Assembly: GCF_036884655.1 (NCBI RefSeq)
Contig: NC_088340.1
Location: 5,911,501 to 5,975,500 of the forward strand
Reading direction: 5' to 3'
From: Musa acuminata AAA Group
Lineage: Eukaryota; Streptophyta; Magnoliopsida; Zingiberales; Musaceae
Length of the DNA: 64,000 nt
A program made the position numbers and the translations under genes. The notes beneath the pieces were generated by a model. It was not told the DNA's origin, did not search any database, and saw nothing but the letters and a program-made list of their open reading frames with translations. Every line of letters begins with the position of its first letter. Position 1 is the first letter of the stretch. This document shows positions 50,101-61,793 of this stretch, one piece after another.

Positions 50101-53100
50101 GACATTAGAAAAAAAAAAGACTATGCTAACACTATTGTACCAGCACAGTACACTGGCCCATTTTGATCACAGCATTGTATATATCAAGCAGTACATCCAG
50201 TATGGACTAGAACAATCTAAATTGACCTTTTAAATTTAAATATTATACCTTGGAACAAAGAACATGGTGAACATCTACCTTTAGAAACTTACAAGTAACA
50301 TTTGTTAAATGATTACAGTGTTTCAAGACTGAAGCCCAAGTAAAATAAAGGTAAAGAGTCATTCCTCGGGAAAATGGAAACAGAATAGTTGCATTTCCAC
50401 GGTAGAATATTTCTATATGGCATTTTAACTTAAAAACATTCTATACTATAATGAATGTGTAAATTTTGCAGATATTATACCTGTAATTCAAATGGTACAG
50501 GGTCAAATGCCAAGCGATTTCCATAACCAACAAAATGGACCACCCTATTTTTCAGTAGGATCGGAAGAATCTGTTTCAGGTAAAAACTCGGTTTTGCCTC
50601 TTTCATTATTTCAGCATCAGTCACCTACCAAAAATCCAGTTTTTATATCAGACAACAAAAATGAAAAAAAAAAAAAAGATTAAGCTTAAAATAATTCTCA
50701 ATAGTATCATTAATTGGCTGTTGAGAAATGGCACTTACAATGCTACCAATTGCTTCCAAGTCTAGTGACTGCAGTTCAGAAGGCAATGCCTTCTGTATTG
50801 GAATATCATCTTTCAAGTAATTGATAAAATGCTCCTCCTGGTATATATCGCCGAATTGGCTAAGATATAGAACTCAATAACGTCATTTTCTATACCTAGA
50901 ATAAAACATTAATGGAAAACTCATACGCAAAAGATATACTAACCTTTGAGACTACTTTAGACAGGAATGCATTAAATTTTCCATAAAATAAAAAATAACT
51001 TGGTTTTTAGGTTTGAACAACTACGACTAAAATTTTTGTATTACAAATTCATTCACAACTCATTTCATGCTGATCATTTCAATGGTTAACAAACAAAATT
51101 TCAACTGCTGTTTTTTTCAAGATTAGGTTTTGTATATTAACAAAATGATAACTTTCCTTACTGACATTATAGCTAAAATTAGTACTGCTAAAAGCATGGT
51201 CTGCAGTACCGGACCATACCGCCCAGTACGGGTGGTACGTACCAGTCCGACAGACTTCCGGTACGCGGACCATATGTTACCGGTCCGACACTGTAGCAGT
51301 ACTGTAGCAACGCTGTAACCCTGCTACAGTGCTCGGCACGCCTAAATATACCGAGCGGTATACCTGGGTGTACCGCTCGGTATACCGTACCGTACCGGTA
51401 CCGAGCCCAGGTCGAAACTCCGGTACGGTACGGTATTACGGACCTTGGCTAAAAGCATCTTGCTATCCATGCAACAATAAATTAGACCCCGTAATTAAAA
51501 GAACCCAGCAGCAAAGTCCACTATTGTTAATTTACTCATCTTATGCTGCATGTAGCTAATGTGCTTTCTTGTGATTTATTTAATACTAAATCTCAATGAT
51601 AAGCAACACAAAACCAGTTCCACAATAAAACAAAAATACAATTTACATGGATATTAACCTATTCATATAAGAATATAATTATAAATAAAGGAGTTTAAAT
51701 TTCCAAATTCTTTCTCTATGTAACAAAAATTGGTTATGTTACAGCTGGGCGCTACAATATCTTCTAAGTTCTACAATACATTCATCATTTATTTTTGAAA
51801 AACCAAATATGTGTAAAGAGAAGATTGACAAGAGATATAGTGAAAGGATATAAGCTCAATAATTTGATTTTAAGAAAGAGTACCTTTTATCTCTCCATAC
51901 ACTACTGTACAAAAACCGTGGAAGCACGAGAGTTGAATTTAGTAATCGAGCAATAGCAACTGCATTGCAGATCTGTTAAACATAGACAATTTTAAGTTCA
52001 CAATGGGTATAAATTGGATAAATCCAAAGCAGTTTTGAAAGAACTATAGAGTTGATATAAATAGCAGTGTGGCACACCAGTTAAAAAATGTAAGGCAAGT
52101 TAAGCACTATACCAAAAGTTGGCACATTAATGAAAGGTAGCAAACAAAGATAACAAAACAAAAGTTTATATGATACTTTCATAAATCAAAAGTGCATCAA
52201 ATATACATATTCTGTGGATAATTCTTTCTCAAGAGGTCTGTGTGATCAAAACAGAGACCTTTGGGGTCTACAAGAGGTACAGAAAAACCATCCCAAATCC
52301 CTCCTGAATTAGTGATGAACTTAAATTTGGGTTAAATTGGACATGTTTTACATTTTAATAATATTCTCTTTTCTTTAGAATAATTTTAGTAATTTAAAAG
52401 GGGTTTTTGAAGACATCACAAGTCAAAACATGGGAACATCTTCTACGTTTCTACCCTGTCTAGATTGCTTAAGAAGGAAAAGGAAGCCAAATGATACAAG
52501 GGAAGAATTTGAAATTTGAGTTTGGTTGAGGATTCAACGGTTTAATCAAGGATCTCATCCCTAAGAAAGTTCATGCTTGATTAATATATTTCCACAAAAA
52601 AGGAAGTCTAAGTCCATCAAATATCATATAAAAAGCAAAGATTGGCTTGCAAAGATACATTTGGAAGCGTATAATGCATAAAGAAAAAGAAACTAGGTTA
52701 ATAGGCCTTGCTTCAAGGAATGTAATTCTTGGCTATAATTTTTTGTAATTATCATTTTCATTAGTCTTGCAGTTTTTCCCTTTATTGTTACGAAAATGAT
52801 GCTGAACTTCTTGCCATCATAATATGTATACTAACCACAACTTAAGTAATGGATGATTGAAAATGCACCAACATTTTTTTCATCTAAATTAAGGTACACA
52901 AACAAGAGCTATGAGGTGATCATTGATGGGGATAGTAACGCTGAACTAGACTCTCAACCTAGCAAGGTGCACAAGTACATAAAATCACTATTTCTGTTAA
53001 CCAACGCTGCCTAATGCCATCAAATTTACTACTTATGAGTATGTTTGGTATGAAGCCTGCTTATAGAGACAAACCCACGTCTTTTTAGGATCACCATAAA

Positions 53101-55348
53101 TTTTTAATGTAGATATGACCCACTTTCATGGGTCCAACATCCATATGTTGAAATCATGTGTTTTAATTTCGATCACACCAATCAGTGCAAATTAATATTT
53201 GTTTCACCTGGTTCAATTTGAGATGCTACTGTATGGTACAAATCGGTATGTTATTAGATTCAAGCGTAAATAATGTGGAGCAGGCAATTTTGCTTGATCC
53301 AATTTGAGATGTTGCCTACTGCCTGGTCAGCTCTTCATATCATACTTATTGAAGTAGTAAGCTAAATGGAATTAAGCTAGTACCGAGATCTCGTTTATTT
53401 ACTTTTTAAATCCCAATTCTTGATATTTTTATCAGTTATTCTCCTCTCTTTCTTTCCTTCGTCTAGGTGTGAACCAGTCATGCTGTCCTTTCCTTGCATT
53501 GTTATCAGCTCCTCATGTCACCGATGCCTCGTTGCCACCTCTTCAAGTCGCCTCTGCATCTTCCTCCTCCGCATCCTCCCCTCTCCTCTCTTTTTCTCCA
53601 TTGGCTGGGTGGTACCAAACAGTACCAATTTGTATTGACATTTAGCACACCAATCAATATCAATATTTTACCAATTTGGCCACCAACCAATACTGATAAT
53701 GGAATGAGATTTAATCTTTAGATCAAAGTTCAATACAAGGTAAAGAAAATTATGCTGAACTCCGTCAGAACCAGTTGAGGTCAATAAGGGCAAAGAAAAA
53801 CCACAAATCGAGAAATCAGTGCATGTAAAAATATAACTTCTATCAAATTTAAAAGACCTGAGAACATAATTTGTGCTCTAGTGGTTAAGGAAATCAAATT
53901 ACTCAATAACAGTGCATATATTATTTTTCATTGTTTAAATTGATGATACTAGGTGGTATAGGTTGAGATATCATCCAATAGATTGTTACCATACTAGCTT
54001 GATAAGTTAGCTTGATAAATCCTGGTACAAGACCAGGATTTAAATCCTTGCTTGACATTATCTTCAAATTTAAGTTATACACAGAAGCTAAAAATATACA
54101 AGATCTCTTGAATATATAATTGGCATAAATAATCTTTAATACTAATGCTAGTAATAGATTCTTATGCTAAAATTAGTGACATGTGATCCAAAACTCAACT
54201 AAAAAAGGCTATTTCACCATTTGGTTACCTAACATGAATAGTTGCAACAAGCATTTGAGAAACAAAATGGGAACGTTATCTCAAGAGGTAAATTTTGATG
54301 GCCTTGAATATCAAACAAAACCATGTCCTTTCATACTAATATCTCAATACCTTACATTCAAAAGCAACTGTAAACAAATGACAAAAATTTGGATTGCAAA
54401 TGTCAGTAATAGTGTAATACTAGTGTACTACTAAGTAAATTAAATAATTGCTTACAGCGACCCGTTGCTGGTTTATGCCTCCATTTGCACTGACTATAAT
54501 GTATCCATTATGTCCATCTACATTATCAAGAAAAGAATGACAATCGAATATCATTATAAGAAACTATATGTGCTTTCCGATCAATTATACAGAGATCAAG
54601 AATATCAAGTTGAACAACAAAACGTATTGAAATAGGAACCAAGCAAAACTTTAGTATTGAACATAATGTTTATCATGGAAAAACTAATTCAAATAAAGTA
54701 CATAAAAAAAGAAAAAGAAAGTGACTTACCACAACGTTCCCAGTTACGTTCATCAGCACAACGCTTCCATGTAGTAGGACCGATGGGTTCCTGCCATAAA
54801 TCTTGAGGTTCTGGTCTGCTATCAGCCTAATCCAGAAATAGTTTGATAATAATACTAGTTCAATTTAAGTCACTAAATGGATTTCTTTGTCTGCATTTTA
54901 TGGGATGAGGTAGGTGGATTCTTTTACCTCAGCCAAGGCATGGGCAGCCAATCCCAGCAGTCTGGAAAACATGACTCCAGTAGACCTTTGACCATTGCCA
55001 TAAATATTCCATTTCTCCTGAATGGAATAAACATATATTGAAACAATCCATAATAATTTGAAATGGTTATTAAAAAATTGAATAAAGACAGCGAAACAAT
55101 GTCCTAAACACATTACGCAGGTTTTGAAGTATACTTATGGGAGTGACTGCAGTATAACTTTTTGCTAATTAATCCATTTTTACTTTTGGAACAAAATGAA
55201 CTTGGTCTCTTAAAGTCAATGACCATAATTTTATGATTTGATGTCCATAGTATGATGCAAGGTATACATTTTCAAATAATAGCGCCCATACCGGGCGATA
55301 CATACCGGTCCGTCAGCTAACCGGTATACAGACCGCTCGTTACAGAAC

Positions 55349-55394
<46 letters not shown>

Positions 55395-55944
55395 GAACGG
55401 TATACTACTCGATATACAGTATCGTACCGTACCGAGCGAATGTCGAAACGTCGGTACGGTATGATATTTCAAACCTTGATATGATGTGTTGCCTATTTGT
55501 TCTCCTTGGCTTACAACTTGCTATTTTCAATTTTTGATGGCTTGCACAGCTAATGGTACTAATTCATTTGGATGTGCTCATGATATCATGGTCAAATAAA
55601 ATATTCATGCATAACAACAACAACACAAATATAAAAGTTATCAAGACTTTGACTAAATAAAGCACATAATATGTTAAAAATTGCCACCCAATAACTAGGT
55701 TCTTCTCTGTCCCAGCACAATGCAGTTGTACCTCACCATCCAGATGAATAGAGTATCAAAGAGAGACGAGTAAGGTTCAGTATTACACAATGTTAAAACA
55801 TGGATGTGATATTCCAATAGTCTCAAATCAAGAAATAGTTAGATATTACCAAGGTCTGCAATTTCATACCGTACCGGAGTTTCGATGATCGCTCGGTACG
55901 ATACGAAACTGTATACCGAGCGATATACCATTCGGTATACCGCT

Positions 55945-55988
<44 letters not shown>

Positions 55989-56125
55989 CTCGGCGACATC
56001 GCTTCGACAATGTCGCCTCTCTCTTCTCCCAGCCCAGGCGAGGCGACATCATCTTGTTTATATATATATATATATATATAAGGCGACGTCGCCTTTTCCT
56101 TCCCCACGCGGGGCAACATCGCCTC

Positions 56126-56175
<50 letters not shown>

Positions 56176-58523
56176 ATTTTATTTTATTTTATTTTATTTT
56201 TTTTCGTTCCGCCCGGTTGCGGGTGGTCCACGTACCGGTATGCCGTTGGACCGGTATGTATCGCTTGTACCAGACGGTATCATTCGATATTGCCTTCCTT
56301 GGATATTACAGACTTACATATTATGATTCAAGTCTAATAATTTGGATTATGCATCATGAACCATTCTCTGGATTTGTAGTAACGTGTTATTGGACTAGCT
56401 TGCTACCAGACTCGCTGCATATATTATAATCGTACCAAAGCAACTCTATAGGCTTCTACACAAGTGAAGTTGACATCTACATGCAACACATTAAGCAGAG
56501 CAAGACTATTAGATACATGGAAGAAATTATCCAGTTCGATCCCACACAAAATGTCATGAAGTTCTACAGGCTATATATGTTTGCCAACAATAATTTGAAA
56601 AGCAAAGATAATGGAGTAATAGTTTCATATAGTTTCATGTCAGTCAATCCTGAGAAGATAATTGAATCTAGATTATTATCTACTGCCAACATTTTAAACT
56701 TGAGCATTTCTAACAACAATGATAAATCCCACTCCATATAAGTTAATAAGTCAACATGGCTACTTAGGATGTTACGATGGAGGACACCAACAGGGTGTAA
56801 AATTAGTCAATGGATAATAATTGATAAACCTGTTGTTTTAATTGATTTTAAGCAGAAGCCAAAGAAGATAAAATATGAGTTAAGTAAAACAATAAGGGTA
56901 ACAAGAGAGAAGATAGAGTATACTGAGAAAAATTAGTGGCCTGCACTGCAGCACAAAATGTTTTTTATTTCATCATTACATAACACATGTGATTTCACCA
57001 ACACATACGAATTCACTGATGCAGCTGACACCTACCATTTAAATACACTGAGAAGTTATTCTACTCAGTCTTTGACAAAACCTTGCATAGATTGTAAAAG
57101 AATGTAGCACTGTACCAACCTTCTGTTGGAGTTCCAATTTGAGCCATCATTTCCGATTGACTCTATCTATCTACTGGACAAGGCTTCCACAATGGAAGTT
57201 TTAGGATATCAGAAATGCAGTAAAAAGCAAAAGGATTCTAAAGGAGGAATAATGTGACTGGGACCTAGTATAACCCAGACTTAAAAAGACAAACCTAAAC
57301 TTGACCCAAACTACACCATAACCTAGAGTTGAGTTTTGAAACCTTGTCCCGAACCCCAGAGAACAAAAGGGTCTTGTTGCACATATGTTCACCTAAAAAT
57401 TTTCACTGTTTTTTGGGTGCTTGAAGCAGTAGTTTAGCTTGATGAGGTGAGACTATTTTGTATGATGAGATGCCAAGAACCAGTTTGAAAGAATTACATT
57501 ACATTTCATTGCAAATCCTGCACCTTTTGAATATATAAGCATCCATGTTTCTCAATCCGATTTATGCATTTGCACATTTACCTATGTGCGACAGTGTGTT
57601 TGATCTCCGAGTGATAATAGCAGCAACAGGGAGCCATCTTAACAGGTTGCAGTATTGAGCTTACACGAACATCCTACACCATTGATCCTTATTTCTTATT
57701 ACGCAAGACTCTTGTACTCCATATGAGGAGATCAAAATTGTTAACTCAGCATTCTCATTTTAATTTACAATCATCATCACATCTCCAACAAATCATCCAT
57801 TCAGCAGCATTAAATATTCAAATTTTTGACAAATTATCTTCTCGTTTGTTAAGTCAACTTCATTAAGGCAAATAGAAACACAAAGCTAATCGGACAAATC
57901 AAAACATTGTTGCATCCATAAGATAAATCACAGTGACGGAAAGAACACAACTATGAAACTTTTGAATAATGGCCATTGATCACATTGGCAAAACTTTCCG
58001 CCAAATAAATATAAGAATGCAGGAAAAAGAAAGGTACCAGAATAGATGGCCGGGACAAGGACACGACCGACACGTTGGAGGATCCCGGATTCCTTCGAAG
58101 TAGGCGGATGGGAGTGTCCTGAAGCCGGGAGAACATCCACCAGTTCATAAGAAAAAAGAAAACAACCACCCCGCCCCAGATCACTATCCCCCTCGTCCTC
58201 CGCCGATGCCATCCCTTGGAACCAGCAGCAACACCCACGCCACCGCCGCCGACAACCCTCTTCCTCCTCATCCGCCGGTCGCCACCGCGGGAACCCAAAA
58301 GGGAACGCAGCCGAGGCAGGGATGTCCGCCACCAGCCACCGCAGGAGTCCGGGGCGCCGCGGGAGGCGGAGAAGCGGCTGAGGGAGAGGGGCGAGGGCGA
58401 GTGGGAGGACCCAAAGCCGAAGGCGGGGCCGGAGGAGGCCGCGCGGCCTCGCGGGGTGGTTGGGAGGGAATCCAGGGAGAGGGAGGGGGAGGGGGAGGGT
58501 TGGGCAGCGTCGGTCGACGCCAT
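44168..58523 (-). CDS. Plant O-fucosyltransferase family protein (type II membrane, Golgi)
   Basis: Member of the plant DUF246/GT106-like family, presumed Golgi GDP-fucose-dependent or related glycosyltransferase; the substrate is not predictable. Ten exons: 58038-58523, 54928-55017, 54730-54826, 54456-54517, 51884-51972, 50739-50859, 50481-50624, 48434-48762, 47987-48227 and 44168-44476, giving 655 residues in a consistent frame. Seen: a Ser/Pro/Gly-rich cytosolic tail; Arg-rich residues just before a single membrane segment at about 112-132 ([20 protein letters not shown]); [12 protein letters not shown]; the substrate-loop motif NGGINQQR at 236-243; the nucleotide-sugar motif HLRFEIDM at 429-436; an [11 protein letters not shown] insert; [14 protein letters not shown]; and the C-terminal [18 protein letters not shown] at 568-585. 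Introns 1 and 9 are about 3 kb and 3.5 kb, and three MITEs lie within introns. Confidence 0.92.
46500..46850. repeat. GATC-rich degenerate repeat in O-fucosyltransferase intron 9
   Basis: Variants of 'GATCTAGGCTnAATCTGCA', 'TAAGCAAATGAAG' and 'GATCCGnAnGGATCT' recur over 350 bases. In composition it matches the stretch at 6.4-6.8 kb in the myosin intron. Not coding. Confidence 0.5.
47837..47976. repeat. Three 50-bp tandem units next to the 5' splice site of O-fucosyltransferase exon 9
   Basis: ACAAACAGAATTTGAATTCT starts at 47861, recurs at 47911 (CCAAACAG...), and its first half recurs at 47961, spaced exactly 50 bases. The units are separated by GATTAATAAAAAAT / GATTAGCAAAAAAT / GATTAATATAAGAT. 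The array ends within about ten bases of the exon 9 donor at 47986. Confidence 0.8.
51195..51447. mobile_element. GTACCG-armed MITE, copy 3 (short form, CTACAGTG core)
   Basis: 253 bp flanked by a perfect 8-bp duplication GCTAAAAG (51187-51194 and 51448-51455). It begins CATGGTCTGCAGTACCGG and ends CGGTATTACGGACCTTG. The core contains CACTGTAGCAGTACTGTAGC. It is in the opposite orientation to copy 2. It lies in the intron between exons 5 and 6 of the O-fucosyltransferase gene. Confidence 0.85.
53200..53700. repeat. Decayed GTACC element with pyrimidine-rich core
   Basis: Arms with ATGGTACAAATCGGTATG (about 53233) and GGTGGTACCAAACAGTACC (about 53610) flank a CT-rich core (CCTCCTCCGCATCCTCCCCT). 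This mirrors the purine-core element at 1.6-2.1 kb. Lies in O-fucosyltransferase intron 4. No target duplication is found. Confidence 0.35.
55258..55478. mobile_element. GTACCG-armed MITE, copy 4 (short form, TA core)
   Basis: 221 bp flanked by an 8-bp duplication with one mismatch (GTATGATG at 55250-55257, ATATGATG at 55479-55486). It begins CAAGGTATACATTTTC and ends GATATTTCAAACCTTG. The arms carry CCGGTCCGTCAG and GTACCGTACCGAGCG, and the core is an uninterrupted TA tract (about 55352-55392). It lies in O-fucosyltransferase intron 1. Confidence 0.8.
55850..56301. mobile_element. GTACCG-armed MITE, copy 5 (long form, TA/GGCGAC core)
   Basis: 452 bp flanked by a perfect 8-bp duplication GATATTAC (55842-55849 and 56302-56309). 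It begins CAAGGTCTGCAATTTC and ends GATATTGCCTTCCTTG. The core has TA tracts alternating with GC-rich modules containing GGCGACATC / GATGTCGCC-type words, plus an (ATTTT)n run near 56170-56200. It lies in O-fucosyltransferase intron 1, about 370 bases from copy 4. Confidence 0.85.
56310..58037. other. Rest of O-fucosyltransferase intron 1, nothing recognised
   Basis: AT-rich intronic sequence with short non-conserved open frames only. Confidence 0.5.
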
Positions 58524-58574
58524 TGGGATACGGAAAGTGATCGATGGGGGGTGGCTGGCTCCGTAATCAATTGG

Positions 58575-58582
58575 CCTTATAC
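58575..58582 (-). promoter_or_regulatory. Possible TATA box of the O-fucosyltransferase gene
   Basis: Minus-strand CTTGTATAAGGCC lies about 55 bases before the ATG at 58523. This would leave a short leader of roughly 25 bases, so it is tentative. Confidence 0.35.
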
Positions 58583-59999
58583 AAGTGGAAGACGCAGGAG
58601 GTCGTCAATGATTGCAGAGTGAGGCGACGGGATCCTTTTGTTCCGGTGGGCTCGGGACGAGACGCTGAAAAGAAAAGGGTAGGAAGAAATAGCGGGCACG
58701 AGGTGGTCCTCGCACCAAACCTGGTCAATGTTCAAGACGCCATGTGGTGCCCTGACTGGTTTGTCGCAGCCGGCCACCTCTGGCCACCGTTTTATTTTAA
58801 GGTTTCTGTAACGCGTTGTGGGGGGCAGCTATTAGGTCGGAAGTAAATGCGACGGGACGATGGTTGGATCCGCAGCTGTTGTGCGCCCATCCACCATTGA
58901 AGGATCGTGCAGTTGGAGATTCACGTTTCAGGTCTTGATGGGGGAGAAGCAAGGACGGAGGGACGGACGGGCGGAGGAGAGAGGCGGGCACCATATCCTT
59001 CCATGATTTGGCAGCTTCCTGTGAGCGGGCCGAAAGGCTACATTGCTTCGTGTGCTTAATGTGGCCGACATAATAAGTCATGTCGCCCGGCCCCATAGTT
59101 AGGCGGCTCGGTCTGATAGAACCGAGAAGCTATTTGGGTCTTTTCTCAACAACCTAATCGTTTGGAATTATTAGTAGCTGAATTAAAGGCTCTGCCTTGG
59201 TATTCAGAGATTCGATATTGACATTTTCCCCTCTATTTGATACATTGTTCGATCAATACTATTTCTTCTATTTGGCACATATCATGTGTGCTTTGAATTT
59301 ATAGACTTCTTAATACTAAAATGAATCATCATAAAATAAAAAAATATTAAAAATTAAAAAAAAAATATATAAATATCATACGTATCCTTATATTTTAGCA
59401 AAGAAGAGCAAATGAGAATAAATAATCTGATCGCTCTTGGGTTTTTCTTTTAAAGATGACACTGGATTTTGAAGAATGTAAGAGAAAATATATAATTTTT
59501 TTAGAATCGAGAGTATATAAGGGGATTTGTTTGAGTGAGCATAATAAATGGTCTTATAATTAATCTTATATGTTAAAAGTTTTAATTTTTTTAACATAAA
59601 TAAAAAGTTATCAAATCATAATAATCTTTTATCGACTTTCTAATATATTTTTTTTATTTTTTTCTATCATAATGAAAAATAAAGTAAAATCAATAATATC
59701 TGCTGTTGTTATTGGGCCTAAAAGACGGTCTAAATGTCAAATATCGGCTCCCATTAGATTCATTGAACTAATCATATAACCACTATGTCAATCATAGTGT
59801 TGGAGGAAATATCATTAGCGTTTCTATCGATACGATATGATTCTGATTCATATGTGAGGAGTTGTGCAAGACAAAACATGATTTCTCTAGACTCGTTATT
59901 TGTACAAACACCAAGATTACGAGGAACTTCCTAAGCTAGCCCCACCGATTGTTAAGTTATTATCGACTCTCTTTAATGGAGTTAAGGGTATATTTTATT

Positions 60000-60370
60000 T
60001 TAATATTAAATATAAGAATATCTCATAAAGATTGAAATAGTTCATAATTGACCTGAGCTATCCTTATATTTTTTAGAATATTTCGCAGGAGATGTAGTTC
60101 GTAACCGATCCGAGTTATCTTTGGACTTTCAAAAATACATGAATATTCGATAAGGGAGATATTTCGTATTCGATTCGAGCTACCCCTTAATTTTTTAAAA
60201 TATTTTTATAAATATTTTACAGGGAAGATAATTCTTAATTGACTCGAGCTGTTCTTTGGATTTTTAAAAATATTTATATGAATATTTCATATGGACGACA
60301 ACTCAATAACTGATCTGAATTATTTTTAGATTTTTATCTATATGGACAAGAGAGTATTGGATTATCTGGA
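60000..60370. repeat. Degenerate ~65-bp tandem array downstream of the glucanase
   Basis: The anchor 'AATTGACtCGAGCTATCCTT' recurs with changes at about 60047, 60104, 60169, 60238 and 60309 (spacing 57-71). Each is followed by a T-rich/AAAATATT segment and 'GGGAAGATAnTTCGTA'-like sequence. Confidence 0.7.
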
Positions 60371-60529
60371 TCTTTATATTTCTAGTGATTGTTGACTGGT
60401 TATGTCATGTATTATATATTCTTTGTTAGTTATCATTAATCTGATGGTCTATATATTCCTTATGTATAGATAGAAGTTTCTAATACATGACATAACCCAA
60501 CGACCAGAAATCTCAGGCTTTTCTGGTGC

Positions 60530-60535
60530 TTTATT
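60530..60535 (-). terminator. Polyadenylation signal of the glucanase
   Basis: Minus-strand AGAATAAAGCACC places a canonical AATAAA about 50 bases after the stop codon at 60584. Confidence 0.55.
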
Positions 60536-60583
60536 CTATGGATATATGGGAACAGGTTTAGTAACCCTCTCCAGGTTTTTGGC

Positions 60584-61730
60584 TTAAGCAAAGCTAATAG
60601 GGTAAACTGGTTGCTTGTTTGGATTAAAGAGACCGAAGTGCTTTTCCAGCTCTGGATTCTTTTGGTTCTCGTTGAACATAGCAAAGATGTAAGTCTCTAT
60701 CGGCGCTCCCGACCTTCTTGGAGTTCCTCGACCGACATGCCTTATCAGGTTTTGGTTGTATGTTTTGGCATTGTCGATCGTTGCTGCAAAGTCGCCGGCC
60801 GACGGCCAGCCGCTCTCGGACACCACAATCGCCACATTCGATCCGCCCACCTTCTCCATCGCCGCGTAGACTGCATCCACCATTGCATCGAACAGGTTCC
60901 GGTAACCAAACTGCCCGTCTTTCACTACGACTTCCGTGGAAGTGAACAAGGCATAAGACGCAGAGATCTGGTTCCGGTTGTCTTTGTAGGAGAAGTAAGG
61001 GTACACGTTGACCAGCAGCGGCGCTCCGTTTCTCGCTAGGAACTGCACTATGGGGTTCATGTGCGTTTGCGCTGCAGAAGAGAAAGCACCAGCAGAGGGA
61101 GGGTAAGAAGTCCCGAGAACAATCGTGGCAACCGAGGTCGACACTTTGATCTGGTTCTGCAGGCCAGCGGAAGACAGAGCCTTTTGGACGTTCTGCATGG
61201 CCGGGAGGACGTACTGTGCCAAGCCGCCGGGGATGACCTCGTTGCCGACTGCTATGTAACGGAAGGAGACGCTGGGCCTGAACGCCACAACGTTCTTCTG
61301 CACCCAGTTGGTTGCTGCCGAAGGGTCGGACGCCAACGATTGAAGGTTCTCATTGGGAACACCTACCACCAGTTGGATGTTGGATCCTCGTAGGGCTTGA
61401 AGGACTTCTTGGTTGGGATCATAAATCCTCATGCTTCCGATCTTGTTGGCTTTGTAAAGGTTCACCACCTCGCCGGGCTGAGGTAGGTTGTTTCCGAGCC
61501 TCCCGTAGCAGACACCGATGGCACTTACACCTGATGCAGACAAATCAATTAGTCCATCGACATATAATTATTTATGCAAGGCTATATAAAGGGCGAATTA
61601 TCCCTAAAGAGAATTCCATCCTGAAGTAAATATGGGAAGTGAGAGGCAACATACTTGCAGGCACTGCCGTGAGGACTGAAACCAGTAATGCAGTGGAATA
61701 TACAGACCAAATAATTCTTGGAATAGCCAT
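60584..61730 (-). CDS. Secreted GH17 endo-beta-1,3-glucanase (PR-2 / Mus a 5 type)
   Basis: Hydrolyses beta-1,3-glucan (callose, fungal wall glucan); a pathogenesis-related and fruit-ripening enzyme class. Two exons, 61655-61730 and 60584-61530, give 340 residues. The 124-base intron splits codon 26. Residues 1-29 ([20 protein letters not shown]...) form a signal peptide. The mature enzyme should start at [13 protein letters not shown] (from 30). Catalytic Glu residues are visible: proton donor E123 in AVGNEVIPG and nucleophile E264 in VVSESGWPS. It ends PVYPISFA with no C-terminal vacuolar extension or CBM43, so an apoplastic class is likely. It resembles the banana fruit enzyme strongly but differs in the 60-95 region ([20 protein letters not shown] then [12 protein letters not shown]), so it is a paralogue or another species' copy. 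Confidence 0.95.
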
Positions 61731-61785
61731 GGCAATAGCTCTCTGGAGTCTGTCGTCCAGTGTGGGATGATGGTATCACACCTCG

Positions 61786-61793
61786 CTTATATA
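61786..61793 (-). promoter_or_regulatory. TATA box of the glucanase
   Basis: Minus-strand CTCTATATAAGCGAGG lies about 60 bases before the ATG at 61730. It gives a start site near 61760 and a leader of about 30 bases. Confidence 0.75.

Larger units (their letters stand above)
58583..60583. other. Upstream of O-fucosyltransferase and downstream of the glucanase
   Basis: Bases 58583-59120 are GC-rich promoter-type sequence. From 59220 the sequence is AT-rich with no gene. The tandem array at about 60000-60370 and the glucanase 3' UTR fill the right end. Confidence 0.45.

Noticed and set aside
55885..56337. Open frames with Ile-Tyr runs in TA tracts
   Set aside because: TA microsatellites translate as (IY)n in any frame; the stretch is inside a MITE with target duplications.
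58206..58622. Long plus-strand open frames opposite O-fucosyltransferase exon 1
   Set aside because: They are antisense shadows of the GC-rich, Ser/Pro/Gly-coding exon and have no homology of their own.
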